Assembly: GCA_022825505.1 (NCBI GenBank)
Contig: JAJDWR010000008.1
Coordinates: 1-64,000 of the forward strand
Source: Gammaproteobacteria bacterium
GTDB lineage: Bacteria; Pseudomonadota; Gammaproteobacteria; Steroidobacterales; Rariloculaceae
Direction: 5' to 3'
DNA: 64,000 bases
Below, one piece after another: positions 7,751-16,970 of this stretch. The notes under the pieces were generated by a model that made no database searches, was not told the DNA's origin, and worked only from the letters and a program-made list of their open reading frames with translations. The translations under genes and the position numbers were made by a program. How positions within the stretch are numbered: the first letter of the stretch is position 1; the number at the start of each line of letters is the position of its first letter.

Positions 7751-8818
7751 ATGACCATGAACGCTACGGAACAAGCCCGCGCGGCCGCCTTGCTCGACAA
7801 GTCGCTGCCGACTCACCGCCAGGCCTACAGCGACCGGACCGCGTGGCTCATGGCGTGCCTCTCGGAAATGGCCTATCTCAGATTCAACCCGCTGTTCTCC
7901 GGCGCCAATCGGAAGGAATGGTTCCTGGAGAACATCTCGAAGCTCATCGACGACGGGCGCAAGGCGTCGCTGCTGAAACTGATCGACAGCGTGGCGTACG
8001 ACCCCGACAGCGAACGGCGCATTCTCGAGGACTCCCTGAACTCCCTGAGACTGGATCTCTCGGCAACGTTCGACCGGGGCGGAACCCAGGCCATTCTGGT
8101 TTCCACGGACAGCTTCATCGCACTGGCATTCCGGGGGACCGAGGCGATGAGCATACGGGACATCAAGTCGGATGTGAGGGCCCACAAGCGAGACTGCGAA
8201 TCGGGCGGGAAAATGCATTCCGGCTTCTACGACGCCTTCGAAAACGTGCGGCCGATGGTCGAGGAAGCGATCAACGCCCCGGCGCATGCGGACAAGCCGC
8301 TCTACGTGACGGGACACAGCCTCGGCGGAGCGGTGGCCACGGTCGCGGCCAAGAAGCTGGCGCATCCGGGCGGCATCGCGGCCTGCTACAGCTTCGGGGC
8401 GCCGAGAGTGGGGGACGACGACTGGGTCGCCGAAATCAGGACGCCCCTCTACAGGCTCGTCAACTCGGCGGATTGCGTGTCGATGCTGCCGCCTTCCAGC
8501 GAGTCGATTGCGTTTATCGCGTGGCTGCTCCGCCTGGTATCGAAAGCGCACATCCCCTTCGCCTCGCCGGCCACCGGCTGGCTCGCCTCATGGTTGGGGA
8601 CGGCGTTCGGCGGATACCTCCACGGCGGCGACATGCGCTACCTGACCAACTGCCCTCCGGGGACCTACGCCCAGGTCAGGCTCCTGCCCGCGGTCGGCCT
8701 GTTCCGGCGGCTGTACGGATTCACTGTCAAGAAATGGCCGCTGCGGAAGTTCCTGAAGGACCATTCCATCAGCGTGTACCGCAGGAAGCTGATGGTCGTG
8801 GCCGAGACGAGGAACTGA
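7751..8818 (+). CDS. Class 3 lipase (Lipase_3 family)
   Basis: A 355-residue alpha/beta-hydrolase. The nucleophile elbow is GHSLGG with Ser190. The catalytic Asp is probably in RLVNSADCV, and the His in the GGYLHGGDMRY segment. AFRGTE before the elbow is typical of fungal-type class 3 lipases. No signal peptide is seen. The frame is open back to 7649, but that extension would translate the HipB operator array, so I use the ATG at 7751 (another ATG follows two codons later). Its substrate is a lipid or acyl ester. A GNAT gene follows after 34 bases and may be cotranscribed. Confidence 0.85.
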   Translation: MTMNATEQARAAALLDKSLPTHRQAYSDRTAWLMACLSEMAYLRFNPLFSGANRKEWFLENISKLIDDGRKASLLKLIDSVAYDPDSERRILEDSLNSLRLDLSATFDRGGTQAILVSTDSFIALAFRGTEAMSIRDIKSDVRAHKRDCESGGKMHSGFYDAFENVRPMVEEAINAPAHADKPLYVTGHSLGGAVATVAAKKLAHPGGIAACYSFGAPRVGDDDWVAEIRTPLYRLVNSADCVSMLPPSSESIAFIAWLLRLVSKAHIPFASPATGWLASWLGTAFGGYLHGGDMRYLTNCPPGTYAQVRLLPAVGLFRRLYGFTVKKWPLRKFLKDHSISVYRRKLMVVAETRN

Positions 8819-8852
8819 GGGAATCGGTCGCTGTGCGAGACTATCCGGCACC

Positions 8853-9743
8853 ATGAACACCGGATCATCCATTCGCTGCCTCACCCCGAAAGACCTTCCG
8901 CTCCTGGAGGCGTTCCTCGACCGCCACCGTTCGTCGTCTCTGATCCTTCGCGCCAACCTGTTCCACAGCGGGCTGGAAGATGGGCCGGAGCCGTTCCAGG
9001 GGCTGTACATGGGGGCCTTCTCCGGCACCGCGTTGACAGACGTGGCCGCCCACTACTGGAACGGCAACATCATTCTGCAGGCGCCGGCGCGGCCGGTTGA
9101 AATGGCGCTGGCCGTGGCCCGGGAATCCGGGCGCCCCGTCAACGGCCTGCTGGGACCGTGGCCCCAGGTCCGGGCGGCGGAGCCGGAACTGGACCTCGAC
9201 CGCGCGCGGCTGGGCAAGGTCGTGCCGGAGTACCTCTACCGCCTTGATCTCGCCGACGTGGAGGTGCCCGAGTCGTTGTCCTCGGGCCGGGTCACCCACC
9301 GCTGCGCAATCGACAGCGATCTGCCGACACTGGTCCCGTGGCGGCGCGAATTCGACTTGTACGCCATGGGTTTCCCGGAGCACAGCATCGACGATGCCGC
9401 CAATCGCGACGCGTTGGCCGCCATGATCGAGGCCAACAACCTCTGGGTACTGGAAGAGGCAGGCCGCCTGGTTTCCATGACCAGCTTCAACGCCACCCTG
9501 CCGGACATGGTGCAGGTGGGCGGCGTGTTCACGCCGGTGCAGTGGCGCGGCCGGGGCCATGGGCGAGCCGTGGTGGCCGGTTCGCTGCTGGACGCCAGGG
9601 CGGCCGGCGTCGTGGAAGCCATCCTGTTTACCGAAGCGGATAATCATCCGGCGCAACGGGCCTACGAGGCGCTCGGCTTCGAACGGATCGGCGACTACGG
9701 GATGGTGATGCTGGATCCGGTCCGGGGAAATGACGAAGGGTGA
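8853..9743 (+). CDS. GNAT-family acetyltransferase with an extra N-terminal domain
   Basis: A 296-residue protein. The C-terminal half holds the acetyl-CoA-binding GNAT core: QVGGVFTPVQWRGRGHGR for motif A and NHPAQRAYEALGFERIGDY for motif B. The N-terminal half (about 1-140) resembles the degenerate GNAT-like domain found in two-domain acetyltransferases. It is much longer than TacT-type toxins (about 160-180 residues), so I do not treat it as the partner of the DUF1778 antitoxin that lies convergently downstream. The substrate is unknown. It probably shares a transcript with the lipase gene. Confidence 0.85.
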   Translation: MNTGSSIRCLTPKDLPLLEAFLDRHRSSSLILRANLFHSGLEDGPEPFQGLYMGAFSGTALTDVAAHYWNGNIILQAPARPVEMALAVARESGRPVNGLLGPWPQVRAAEPELDLDRARLGKVVPEYLYRLDLADVEVPESLSSGRVTHRCAIDSDLPTLVPWRREFDLYAMGFPEHSIDDAANRDALAAMIEANNLWVLEEAGRLVSMTSFNATLPDMVQVGGVFTPVQWRGRGHGRAVVAGSLLDARAAGVVEAILFTEADNHPAQRAYEALGFERIGDYGMVMLDPVRGNDEG

Positions 9744-9788
9744 GGGTGAATCCCGACAAGAAACCCGCCGGATTGGCACGCGCCGCGA

Positions 9789-10046
9789 TTATGGCAAATG
9801 TAGGGGTCGACGGGCGAAGCGCTTCTTGACGGCAGCATCAGGTTCCACTGGAGCATCGAGCGCTGCTACGAACGCGCGCCATGCTTCGTCGTCGAGAGCG
9901 ATGATTGGACGATTGTTGAGAGTGTCGATTGCCGCAGTTTCGCTCGATCGCAGGACGAACTCGGTGCGGGTTACGCCGCATTTGGCCGCAGCACGGTCGA
10001 TGATTTCAAGGCGCTCGGACGATATCTGGAAATGTAGTTGGGCCAT
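9789..10046 (-). CDS. DUF1778-type (TacA-like) antitoxin without its toxin
   Basis: An 85-residue protein with a ribbon-helix-helix start reading MAQLHFQISSERLEIIDRAA and the family stretch TRTEFVLRSSETAA. The C-terminus carries the LDDEAWRAFVAALDAP segment that in TacA proteins grips the toxin. The ATG at 10046 has GGAG six bases upstream; the longer frame to 10112 lacks this. TacA antitoxins normally precede a GNAT toxin (TacT) on the same strand, but only 45 bases separate this stop from a convergent unrelated GNAT gene. It is therefore an orphan here, possibly acting on a toxin elsewhere. Confidence 0.85.
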   Translation of the reverse strand: MAQLHFQISSERLEIIDRAAAKCGVTRTEFVLRSSETAAIDTLNNRPIIALDDEAWRAFVAALDAPVEPDAAVKKRFARRPLHLP

Positions 10047-10253
10047 CTCTAACTCCAGACCTGTGTAGCTGAATTCCGCATTGGCGGGACTGTATACCAT
10101 TTGTATGTGCATCCGGTAATGGCTGGCCGCTACGCCCGCACGCTTGGGAAGCAGGTTGAGTTGCCTGCAACGATAAGGGCTAAGATTGTCATGATTCGGT
10201 GATATAGAGGGTTTCGATGGCCCCGGGCCGCGATGTATGGCAGAGCAGTGAAA

Positions 10254-11792
10254 ATGACAGAGAATCCAGGGGTACTGAAATGGTCGGCCAGGCTGACGAG
10301 TGTTGCGCTGTTGGCGGGATGCGTTGTGTCGAACGACCCGCCGCCCGCCGAGCCGTCAGCCGCGGGCGGCATTGCGCGCAACGTCATTCTCTTCATCGGC
10401 GACGGCATGGGTGTGTCCACGGTAACGGCCGCGCGGATATTCGACGGCCAGTCGCTTGGGATGACCGGCGAAGAACATGAATTGATCTTCGAAACGTTCC
10501 CCCACGTCGCACTGGTCAAGACGTACAACACGAACCAGCAGGTGCCTGACTCCGCCGGCACCGCGACTGCAATGATGACCGGCCGCAAGACGCGGGCGGG
10601 CGTGATCAACATCGGGCCGGAAGTCCGTCGGCAGGATTGTCAGGAGTCGCTGGATCAAGAGTTGACGCCGCTTGGCGTGATCGCAAAGGAACGGGGCAAG
10701 TCCGTCGGGGTCGTGACCACCACGCGCCTGACGCACGCGACCCCCGCATCGGTGTTCGCGCACTCGCCCGAACGCGATTGGGAAAGCGACCAATACCTGC
10801 CCGAGTCCGACCGGGCCCAGGGCTGCCTCGATATCGCGTACCAGTTGACCCGTTTTGATGTCGGAGGCGGGCTGGACGTGGTCCTGGGAGGCGGCCGGGC
10901 CGAGTTCTACGGTGGCGAGTTCGATGGTAATCGGGTCGGCGGGCAGGACGACCTCATCCGGGAGTGGTTGGACGCCGGCTCGAACCGTACATACATCACG
11001 ACACGGGACGAACTGGCGAGGTTACGGGCGGCGCAGCAGCCGGGAATTCGGCCGGCGCAGCAGCCGGAAGAATTGCCGGAGCCGCGGTCGGCGCAACCGT
11101 CGCGTCAACAGGTCCTGGGTACCTTCTCCCGTTCCCACATGACCTATGTCGCCGAAAGGCCCCCCGACACAACCGAGCCGACTCTGGCTGAAATGACCTC
11201 CGCGGCGATTGATCTTCTCGCGGATGACGAGGACGGGTATTTCCTGATGGTGGAGGGCGGCCGGATCGACCATGGTCACCACGACGGCAAGCCGGGATAC
11301 GCGCTATTGGAAACCCAGGCATTCGCGCGTGCCGTCGAAGCAGCGCTGGAGCAGGTCGATCTGGAGGAAACGCTCGTTCTGGTGACCGCGGACCACTCCC
11401 ACGTGTTCACCATCGCCGGCTACCCGGTGCGCGGGAATCCGATTCTCGGTCTGGTGGTCGAGAACGACGTCACCGGTGAGCCGTCACCCGAGGCAGCCGT
11501 GGATGCAACCGGCACTCCGTACACAACCCTGGGCTACGCGAACGGCCCCGGCGCCGTGGCTGACCAGCCGAGGCCGGCTCCGGAAACGGGAACCGGCGCC
11601 GTGTACCAATCCCACATTCCCGTCGTGAGTCACCGCATCGACGGGTCGCTGGACTACAGCGAAACCCACGGCGGCGAGGATGTCGCCCTATACGGTATCG
11701 GGGTGGGTTCGGATCAGGTCGGCGGCGTCATCGAGCAAAACCTGATTTTCGACATCATGATCCAGGCGTTCGGCTGGGACGACGGGGACTGA
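10254..11792 (+). CDS. Alkaline phosphatase, lipoprotein (PhoA family)
   Basis: A 512-residue protein with a lipoprotein signal ending LLAGC (lipidated Cys23 from the ATG at 10254; an ATG seven codons earlier is also possible). The metal and nucleophile motifs are FIGDGMG, DSAGTATAMMTG with the phosphorylated Ser, THATPASVFAH, VEGGRIDHGHHDG, VTADHSHVF and THGGEDVALYG. All zinc and catalytic positions of the family seem present. A low-complexity Gln/Pro/Arg insert of about 30 residues near residue 265 is encoded by an imperfect repeat at 11026-11110. It probably releases phosphate from organic phosphoesters at the outer membrane or in the periplasm. No Pho box was recognised. Confidence 0.92.
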   Translation: MTENPGVLKWSARLTSVALLAGCVVSNDPPPAEPSAAGGIARNVILFIGDGMGVSTVTAARIFDGQSLGMTGEEHELIFETFPHVALVKTYNTNQQVPDSAGTATAMMTGRKTRAGVINIGPEVRRQDCQESLDQELTPLGVIAKERGKSVGVVTTTRLTHATPASVFAHSPERDWESDQYLPESDRAQGCLDIAYQLTRFDVGGGLDVVLGGGRAEFYGGEFDGNRVGGQDDLIREWLDAGSNRTYITTRDELARLRAAQQPGIRPAQQPEELPEPRSAQPSRQQVLGTFSRSHMTYVAERPPDTTEPTLAEMTSAAIDLLADDEDGYFLMVEGGRIDHGHHDGKPGYALLETQAFARAVEAALEQVDLEETLVLVTADHSHVFTIAGYPVRGNPILGLVVENDVTGEPSPEAAVDATGTPYTTLGYANGPGAVADQPRPAPETGTGAVYQSHIPVVSHRIDGSLDYSETHGGEDVALYGIGVGSDQVGGVIEQNLIFDIMIQAFGWDDGD

Positions 11793-11848
11793 CCCATTGC
11801 CCGTGCCGGAACTGCTCGGCGATAATCGATTGGGCAGTCGGGCTTCGG

Positions 11849-12892
11849 ATGAGTGCAATGAATTACAGAATCGCGGCGGTTTTCCTTCTCGTTATCCCGG
11901 TCGTCGCTGCCGCTCACCATTCCCGCGCGGAATATTCCGGCGAGCCCATCGAATTCGAGGGCAGTCTGGTGGATATCCTGTGGCGCAATCCGCACCCAGC
12001 CTTCACCGTGGAGATCAACGAGAACGGCCAGTCGCAGACCTGGCAGGTCGAGGGCTGGAGTTCGCTCTACACGTTCGACCGCGCGGGCATCACCCAGGAT
12101 CGTTTCGCCCCGGGCGATACAGTCCGGGTCTACGGACTGGCCTCGAACCGTCGCCCCGGCCGCTTCCTGGCAACTCACATGCTCCTCGCCGACGGGACCG
12201 AAGCCATCCTCAGGCGGGAAGAGGACCCCTACTGGGGCGAGAGCCGACGCCTCGGCGGCCAGGAACTCTGGGAGATCGAGACCGGCGACAGGGTGGTCGA
12301 TGCCGCGGCTGAGAACCGGGGCATCTTCCGGGTCTGGAGCTACCCGTCTCCCAACCCGCAGACCGTCCAGCACCTTCCGCTGACGGCCGCTGCGGAGGCC
12401 GCGCGCGCGGACTGGGACCCGCTCGAAAACTACGTCATGCGCTGCGAGCAGAAGACGCTTCCCGGCAGCATGTTGACGCCCAACCCCTACGAATTCGTCG
12501 ACAACGGCGGCACGATCACCGTACGAGGCTACGAGGGTGACGTCGTCCGCACCGTCCACTTGGTCGACACGGCGGACCCAGCCGCCCGGCAGGCGGACCC
12601 GGCGGCGCAACCCTACACCGACCAGGGTTACTCGATAGGCCGCTGGGAGGACGAGCGCACCCTGGTAATCAACACATCCCGGATCAACGCCGGCTACCTG
12701 GGATTTACCGGGATCCCGCTGACCAACGAGATAGAGGTGATCGAGCGATACACACTGAGCGAAGACCAGACACGGCTCGACTTCCACATCGCATACACCG
12801 ATCCGCAGACTTTCTCGGAGCCCGCAACAGCCGAGTACTACTGGCTCGCCCTGGGCGAGTCGTTCGGACAGTACGACTGCGGGTTGCATTAG
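11849..12892 (+). CDS. Secreted fusion of a DUF6152-type domain and its usual neighbour
   Basis: A 347-residue protein with a signal peptide. The mature start is AAHHSRAEY, the HHS signature of DUF6152-type proteins, and a beta-rich domain runs to about residue 130. The C-terminal part (about 185-340) has the pattern YVMRCEQK, SIGRWEDERTLVINTSRIN, NEIEVIERYTL and FHIAYTDPQTF. This matches the layout of the separate gene at 39682-40530, which also follows a stand-alone DUF6152 gene. The two parts are thus fused here and split there. The function is unknown. The location is periplasmic or extracellular. Confidence 0.75.
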   Translation: MSAMNYRIAAVFLLVIPVVAAAHHSRAEYSGEPIEFEGSLVDILWRNPHPAFTVEINENGQSQTWQVEGWSSLYTFDRAGITQDRFAPGDTVRVYGLASNRRPGRFLATHMLLADGTEAILRREEDPYWGESRRLGGQELWEIETGDRVVDAAAENRGIFRVWSYPSPNPQTVQHLPLTAAAEAARADWDPLENYVMRCEQKTLPGSMLTPNPYEFVDNGGTITVRGYEGDVVRTVHLVDTADPAARQADPAAQPYTDQGYSIGRWEDERTLVINTSRINAGYLGFTGIPLTNEIEVIERYTLSEDQTRLDFHIAYTDPQTFSEPATAEYYWLALGESFGQYDCGLH

Positions 12893-12991
12893 AAGGGAAG
12901 CAAATGCCGGGCAATTTCAGGCTGTTTCAAAGTTCGATTTTGAATTAGCCTGATTCGCCACCTGGAATTTCACGAACCGGAGCAGTTTTCC

Positions 12992-13471
12992 ATGAACATA
13001 CCTGTCAAATACGGCCTCGTTCTGGGCGTCATCGTCGCTGCCATGGGATTTGCCCTGGGGACGCTGGGTCTTCACACCAGCGAGATGGCTCCCATGGGGT
13101 TCGTCGTCGCTGCGATCATCATCAACGTGGTGATCGTGGTTCTTGCCGTGCGCCGGCTGGCGCCGACTTCGACCTGGCTTCAGCAAGTGGGGAACGGTCT
13201 GGTTCTGGGCCTGGTCGGTGCGGCCATCATTTTCCTGGGTTCGTGGGTTATGACCGCGCTTGTTTTCCCGAACTACTACACGGAATTCGCCGAAGCCGCA
13301 CGTGCCAGGGCGGTCGCGGGCGGTCTGTCGCCCGAAGAGATCGAGGCCGTGGTTGCGATGAACACCGGGACGCCGGTGGGTTCCGCGTTTTCCGGCGCAC
13401 TGGGCACCGTGATCACGAGCGTTGTGGTCGCGGGTATCGCCGGAATCTTCAATCGTGCCGGAAAGAGCTGA
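12992..13471 (+). CDS. DUF4199-like integral membrane protein
   Basis: A 159-residue protein with four hydrophobic segments (about residues 6-28, 36-55, 68-92 and 132-153) and a loop between the third and fourth helices reading EFAEAARARAVAGGLSPEEI. The architecture fits DUF4199 membrane proteins, whose function is unknown. The AT-rich 99-bp upstream region has no clear promoter. It converges with the acyl-CoA synthetase gene, with only 19 bases between the stops and no obvious hairpin. Confidence 0.6.
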   Translation: MNIPVKYGLVLGVIVAAMGFALGTLGLHTSEMAPMGFVVAAIIINVVIVVLAVRRLAPTSTWLQQVGNGLVLGLVGAAIIFLGSWVMTALVFPNYYTEFAEAARARAVAGGLSPEEIEAVVAMNTGTPVGSAFSGALGTVITSVVVAGIAGIFNRAGKS

Positions 13472-13490
13472 GAGTCGCCGGATGGGCCGC

Positions 13491-15062
13491 CTACTGCCTC
13501 GCGATGGCCGATCTCCCGCCCCGCAGCACGAATTTCTGAACCTTTCCCGTCGCGGTCTTCGGCAGTTCGTCGATGAAGCTCACCCACTGGGGGGTCTTGA
13601 AGTGCGCCAGGTTGTCGCGCACATGCAGCTTGAGTTCGTCCTCTGTCGCGTCCGTGCCGGCGCGCAGCACGACAAACGCGTGCGGCGACTCGCCCCACTT
13701 TTCGTGAGGCATGCCCACGACGGCGACCTCCTGCACCGCCGGGTGACGCAGCAGGCAGCCTTCAACCTCCACTGAGGAGATATTCTCCCCGCCGCTGATG
13801 ATGACGTCCTTGAAGCGGTCGCGAATCTCGATGTAGCCGTCCGGGTGCATGACGGCCGCATCGCCCGAGTGGAACCAGCCGTTCCGGATGGCCGCGGCGG
13901 TCGCTTCGGGATCGTTGTAGTAGCCCTTCATGACGACATTGCCCTGCACGATGATCTCACCCTGCGTTTCGCCGTCGCGCGGTACGTCGCGGTCGTCCTC
14001 GTCCACCACGCGCACATGCCCGGAACCCAGCATGTCCACGCCCTGGCGCGCCTTGATTCGGGCCCGTTCGCCAATCGACAGGTCTCGATGCGCGGGCCGC
14101 GGCTCGCAGATCGTGATCAGGGGAGTGGTCTCCGTAAGCCCGTACGTGTGAGTCAGTTCCCAGCCGAGTTCGCGCTCGAGGGTTTCGATGGTGGCCGCCG
14201 CGGGCGGTGCGCCGGCGGTAAACAGCCGCACGCCCTTCGGCGCCCCGGCTCGCAATCGCTCCGGCGCATTGGCGATGCCGATCAGCACGGTGGGCGCCGC
14301 GCAGAACATGGTGATTCGTTCCTCACCGATGAGCCTGAAGATGGCGGCGGGCTCCACCTGCCGCAGGCAGACGTGGGTCATGCCGCGGGCGGTGTTGATC
14401 CAGACGAAGGTCCAGCCGTTGACGTGGAACATGGGCAGGGTCCAGAGATAACGGTCGCCGGGACCCAGGTTGTGATGGGCCATGATGCCCAGCGCGTTCA
14501 TGTACGAATTGCGGTGGGTGAGCATCACGCCCTTGGGACGGGCGGTGGTGCCGCTCGTGTAGTTGATGGTAAGCACGTCGTTCTCGCCGATTTCCGGCTC
14601 CGCAAAGTCGGGCCCGTGCGCCGCGAGCGTCGTCTCGTAGTCGAGCCAGCCGCTGCCCGAACCCTCCAGCGCCACGAAGTGCTCGACACCGGGCACATCG
14701 TCGCGAATGCCGTCGACGGCCGCGAGGTAGTCCGCATGGACACAGACCACCCGTGCGCCGCTGTGGTTGATGATGTACCTGAAATCTGCCGGCTGCAGCC
14801 TGAAGTTGATCGGAACGAGCACGGCCCCGATTTGCGGGACCGCGTAAAAGGATTCAAGTTGCGCATGCGTATTGGGCGCGATGTAGGCGACCCGGTCTCC
14901 CTGGCCGACCCCGAGCTCCTGAAGCGCCGCCGACCATCGGTCGCAGCGGTCCAGAAACTCGCCGTACGTAAACCTCAGGTCACCGTCGACGACGGCTTCG
15001 CGATCCGAGTAGAGCCGCCGGGCGCGGCGCGCGTACTCGATGGGAGTCAGTGGGGTTTCCAT
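13491..15062 (-). CDS. Acyl-CoA synthetase (AMP-forming, fatty-acid CoA ligase type)
   Basis: A 523-residue member of the ANL superfamily. Motifs are YTSGTTARPKGV (P-loop), HTYGLTETTP, WFHSGDAAVMHPDGYIEIRDR (hinge and ribose-binding Asp), and PKTATGKVQK with the catalytic Lys near the C-terminus. It activates a carboxylic acid to the acyl-AMP and then the CoA thioester. The layout is that of medium/long-chain FadD-like or FadK-like enzymes; the chain length cannot be read from sequence alone. The gene is monocistronic and its start is 68 bases from the divergent glycosidase gene. Confidence 0.9.
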   Translation of the reverse strand: METPLTPIEYARRARRLYSDREAVVDGDLRFTYGEFLDRCDRWSAALQELGVGQGDRVAYIAPNTHAQLESFYAVPQIGAVLVPINFRLQPADFRYIINHSGARVVCVHADYLAAVDGIRDDVPGVEHFVALEGSGSGWLDYETTLAAHGPDFAEPEIGENDVLTINYTSGTTARPKGVMLTHRNSYMNALGIMAHHNLGPGDRYLWTLPMFHVNGWTFVWINTARGMTHVCLRQVEPAAIFRLIGEERITMFCAAPTVLIGIANAPERLRAGAPKGVRLFTAGAPPAAATIETLERELGWELTHTYGLTETTPLITICEPRPAHRDLSIGERARIKARQGVDMLGSGHVRVVDEDDRDVPRDGETQGEIIVQGNVVMKGYYNDPEATAAAIRNGWFHSGDAAVMHPDGYIEIRDRFKDVIISGGENISSVEVEGCLLRHPAVQEVAVVGMPHEKWGESPHAFVVLRAGTDATEDELKLHVRDNLAHFKTPQWVSFIDELPKTATGKVQKFVLRGGRSAIARQ

Positions 15063-15130
15063 GGTGTGCCTTTGCCTCCGCCGGATGCCGGACGCGTCAA
15101 TTATGGGGTACGATTCGAGCCGGAGAAACC

Positions 15131-16096
15131 ATGGTGGCTTGGGAGCGGAATCCGGTAACGGTGTTGCAATGGGTGTTGGCCCCGGCCCGGCTGTGGGCGC
15201 TCCTCGCGTTGGCCGGTGGGATGCCCGCGGCCGCCCAGACGCCGGATGTCCAGTGGCAGCCGCTGGAGGCCCTCAACGCTGAACTGCCCGCCGCCGTACG
15301 CGTATTCTCCGGCGCCGACCCGACAATTCCCCTGCGGGCCTGGTACGTGACGGTGCGTCCCGATGGCGATTCAGTGCGGGCTGAAGTCCTGCTCTCCAGG
15401 GACGAGAACGATCGGCGCGAGCGCGTGTCGGATTTCGCCGCCGATACGGGCGCCTGCGTGGTGGTAAACGGGGGATTCTTCTCCATGGAACGCACGCCGG
15501 CGTTCCATGCCGGCCTGCTGGTGGTGGACGGGGTGATCGAGGCGCCGGCGACGCGGTCGGTCCTGCGCGGCGACATTCGCTACGAGACCGCCCGAGCGGC
15601 CCTCGGCCTGACGCCCGACGGCTTCGATATCGCCTGGGCCACGAGTCGCGACGGACAGCTCCAGGCCTGGCCGGAACCGCCGTCGCATGTCCCGGGCACC
15701 CCCGCGGAACTCGTCGGAGAGCCGTCCCCATGGCCCGTCGAAGACGCGCTCGGGGCAGGCCCGGCCCTGGTCTTCGACGGCGAGATTCGCGTCACCACGA
15801 ACGAAGAAGTCTTTTTCGGTTCGGCGATTCCCAACACGCACCCGAGAACCGCGGCCGGGATCCGCAGCGACGGTACGCTGCTGCTCCTGGTCGTCGACGG
15901 ACGGCAGCCGGTCAGCCGGGGCGTGGACCTTGAACAACTCGCCTCGCTCATGGTGGATATCGGCGCGGAGGAAGCGCTGAACCTCGACGGCGGCGGCTCC
16001 TCAAGCCTGTTCGTGAACGGTGAACTGCTGAACCGGCCGTCGGGCATCACCACGGAGCGCGAGGTGATGAGCGCGATCGGAGTGTTCTGCGACTGA
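15131..16096 (+). CDS. Secreted phosphodiester glycosidase-family protein (NAGPA domain)
   Basis: A 321-residue protein with an N-terminal hydrophobic signal ending near MPAAAQT. The NAGPA (PF09992-type) domain is recognised by VVNGGFFS, HPRTAAGI, LLLVVDGR and NLDGGGSSSLFVNG, the last being the conserved C-terminal motif. Family members remove GlcNAc or related sugars linked by a phosphodiester, and bacterial versions act on cell-wall or exopolysaccharide sugars. The ATG at 15131 has GGAG six bases upstream; the longer frame to 15050 overlaps the divergent gene and lacks a site. The exact substrate is unknown. Confidence 0.87.
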   Translation: MVAWERNPVTVLQWVLAPARLWALLALAGGMPAAAQTPDVQWQPLEALNAELPAAVRVFSGADPTIPLRAWYVTVRPDGDSVRAEVLLSRDENDRRERVSDFAADTGACVVVNGGFFSMERTPAFHAGLLVVDGVIEAPATRSVLRGDIRYETARAALGLTPDGFDIAWATSRDGQLQAWPEPPSHVPGTPAELVGEPSPWPVEDALGAGPALVFDGEIRVTTNEEVFFGSAIPNTHPRTAAGIRSDGTLLLLVVDGRQPVSRGVDLEQLASLMVDIGAEEALNLDGGGSSSLFVNGELLNRPSGITTEREVMSAIGVFCD

Positions 16097-16238
16097 CGAG
16101 GGGCGCGATCGGGATGGTGCCCGCGGAGGCGATCAACCCGCAGATTTGACTGCCGCTTGCCCATTCGCAAAGGTGAGCCAAAATAATCGCCGGATCCATT
16201 CCGCTCCGACAAAGGCAATCCGGCGCCGAATGTGTCGG

Positions 16239-16856
16239 TTACTGACCGTGCTCCGCCAGGTACGCCTGTGAGCCCTCCGCATCCAGCAACGGCACCACCT
16301 TGTCCGGGTCCACGCGGACCATGAGGTAGGTAATGTGGTCCTCGATGCGGGTGAACTGGTGTCCGGTGCCCGCGGGGATGACCAGCACGTCGCCTGCCTC
16401 AAGCTCGTAGGTCGCACCGTCCCGCACGCCGGCGGAGTTCCGGCCGGGTCCATTGAGAAACTGCACGGCCCGGTTATCGAGTGGGCGGCGCTGGCTGTCG
16501 ATCAGGTCACCTCCGGTAAGGTTGGTGCCGCCGCCGCTCAGAACGTAGTAGACCTCGGTGACGAGATCGTGCGAGGCGACGGATTGGGGCCGCGGTTCTT
16601 CCAGCGGTCCCCGGTGTACCAGCGCCACTTGCACGTTGGTCCTGCCCACGTCGATGGAACGAATCTGCAGGTCGGTAAGTCCGGTCTCCATGGCGACCCG
16701 TTCGTAGTCGGCGATTTCCGAAGCGGGCACATAGTCCGCCGGACACACGGTGCAGCTCGGCTCGGGCCCAGTATCGGCATCCTGCGCAGACAGACGTCCC
16801 AGCACAAAGGCCGCCAGAACCAGTATCGCGCCGGTCAGGAGAGTGAATTTTCGCAT
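16239..16856 (-). CDS. Secreted cupin-domain protein
   Basis: A 205-residue protein with a signal peptide ending near GRLSAQD. The C-terminal cupin fold is suggested by SHDLVTEVYYVLSGGG, YELEAGDVLVIPAGTGHQF and the strand THYLMV-type ending (seen as ITYLMVRVDP). The pattern of one His plus Glu in the first half and a His in GTGHQF suggests a single metal site. An N-terminal CTVCPADYV stretch contributes two cysteines to the mature protein. It may be an isomerase, a dioxygenase or a sensor; I cannot tell. It lies 115 bases downstream of the sulfatase gene on the same strand. Confidence 0.75.
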   Translation of the reverse strand: MRKFTLLTGAILVLAAFVLGRLSAQDADTGPEPSCTVCPADYVPASEIADYERVAMETGLTDLQIRSIDVGRTNVQVALVHRGPLEEPRPQSVASHDLVTEVYYVLSGGGTNLTGGDLIDSQRRPLDNRAVQFLNGPGRNSAGVRDGATYELEAGDVLVIPAGTGHQFTRIEDHITYLMVRVDPDKVVPLLDAEGSQAYLAEHGQ

Positions 16857-16970
16857 GGTGACTCCTCCCAGGGTCTGTGGTTTTCTTGCTCAGGTCAGCC
16901 CGGCATCCCCAGATGCTCGTTCTTCACGGCTCCGTCCGCGGCCAATGCCCGTTCCGCTTGTTGAACCTTC

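Noticed and set aside
8853..10046. GNAT gene and DUF1778 antitoxin read as a TacAT toxin-antitoxin pair
   Set aside because: They are convergent rather than in one operon, and the acetyltransferase is 296 residues with an extra domain, unlike TacT.
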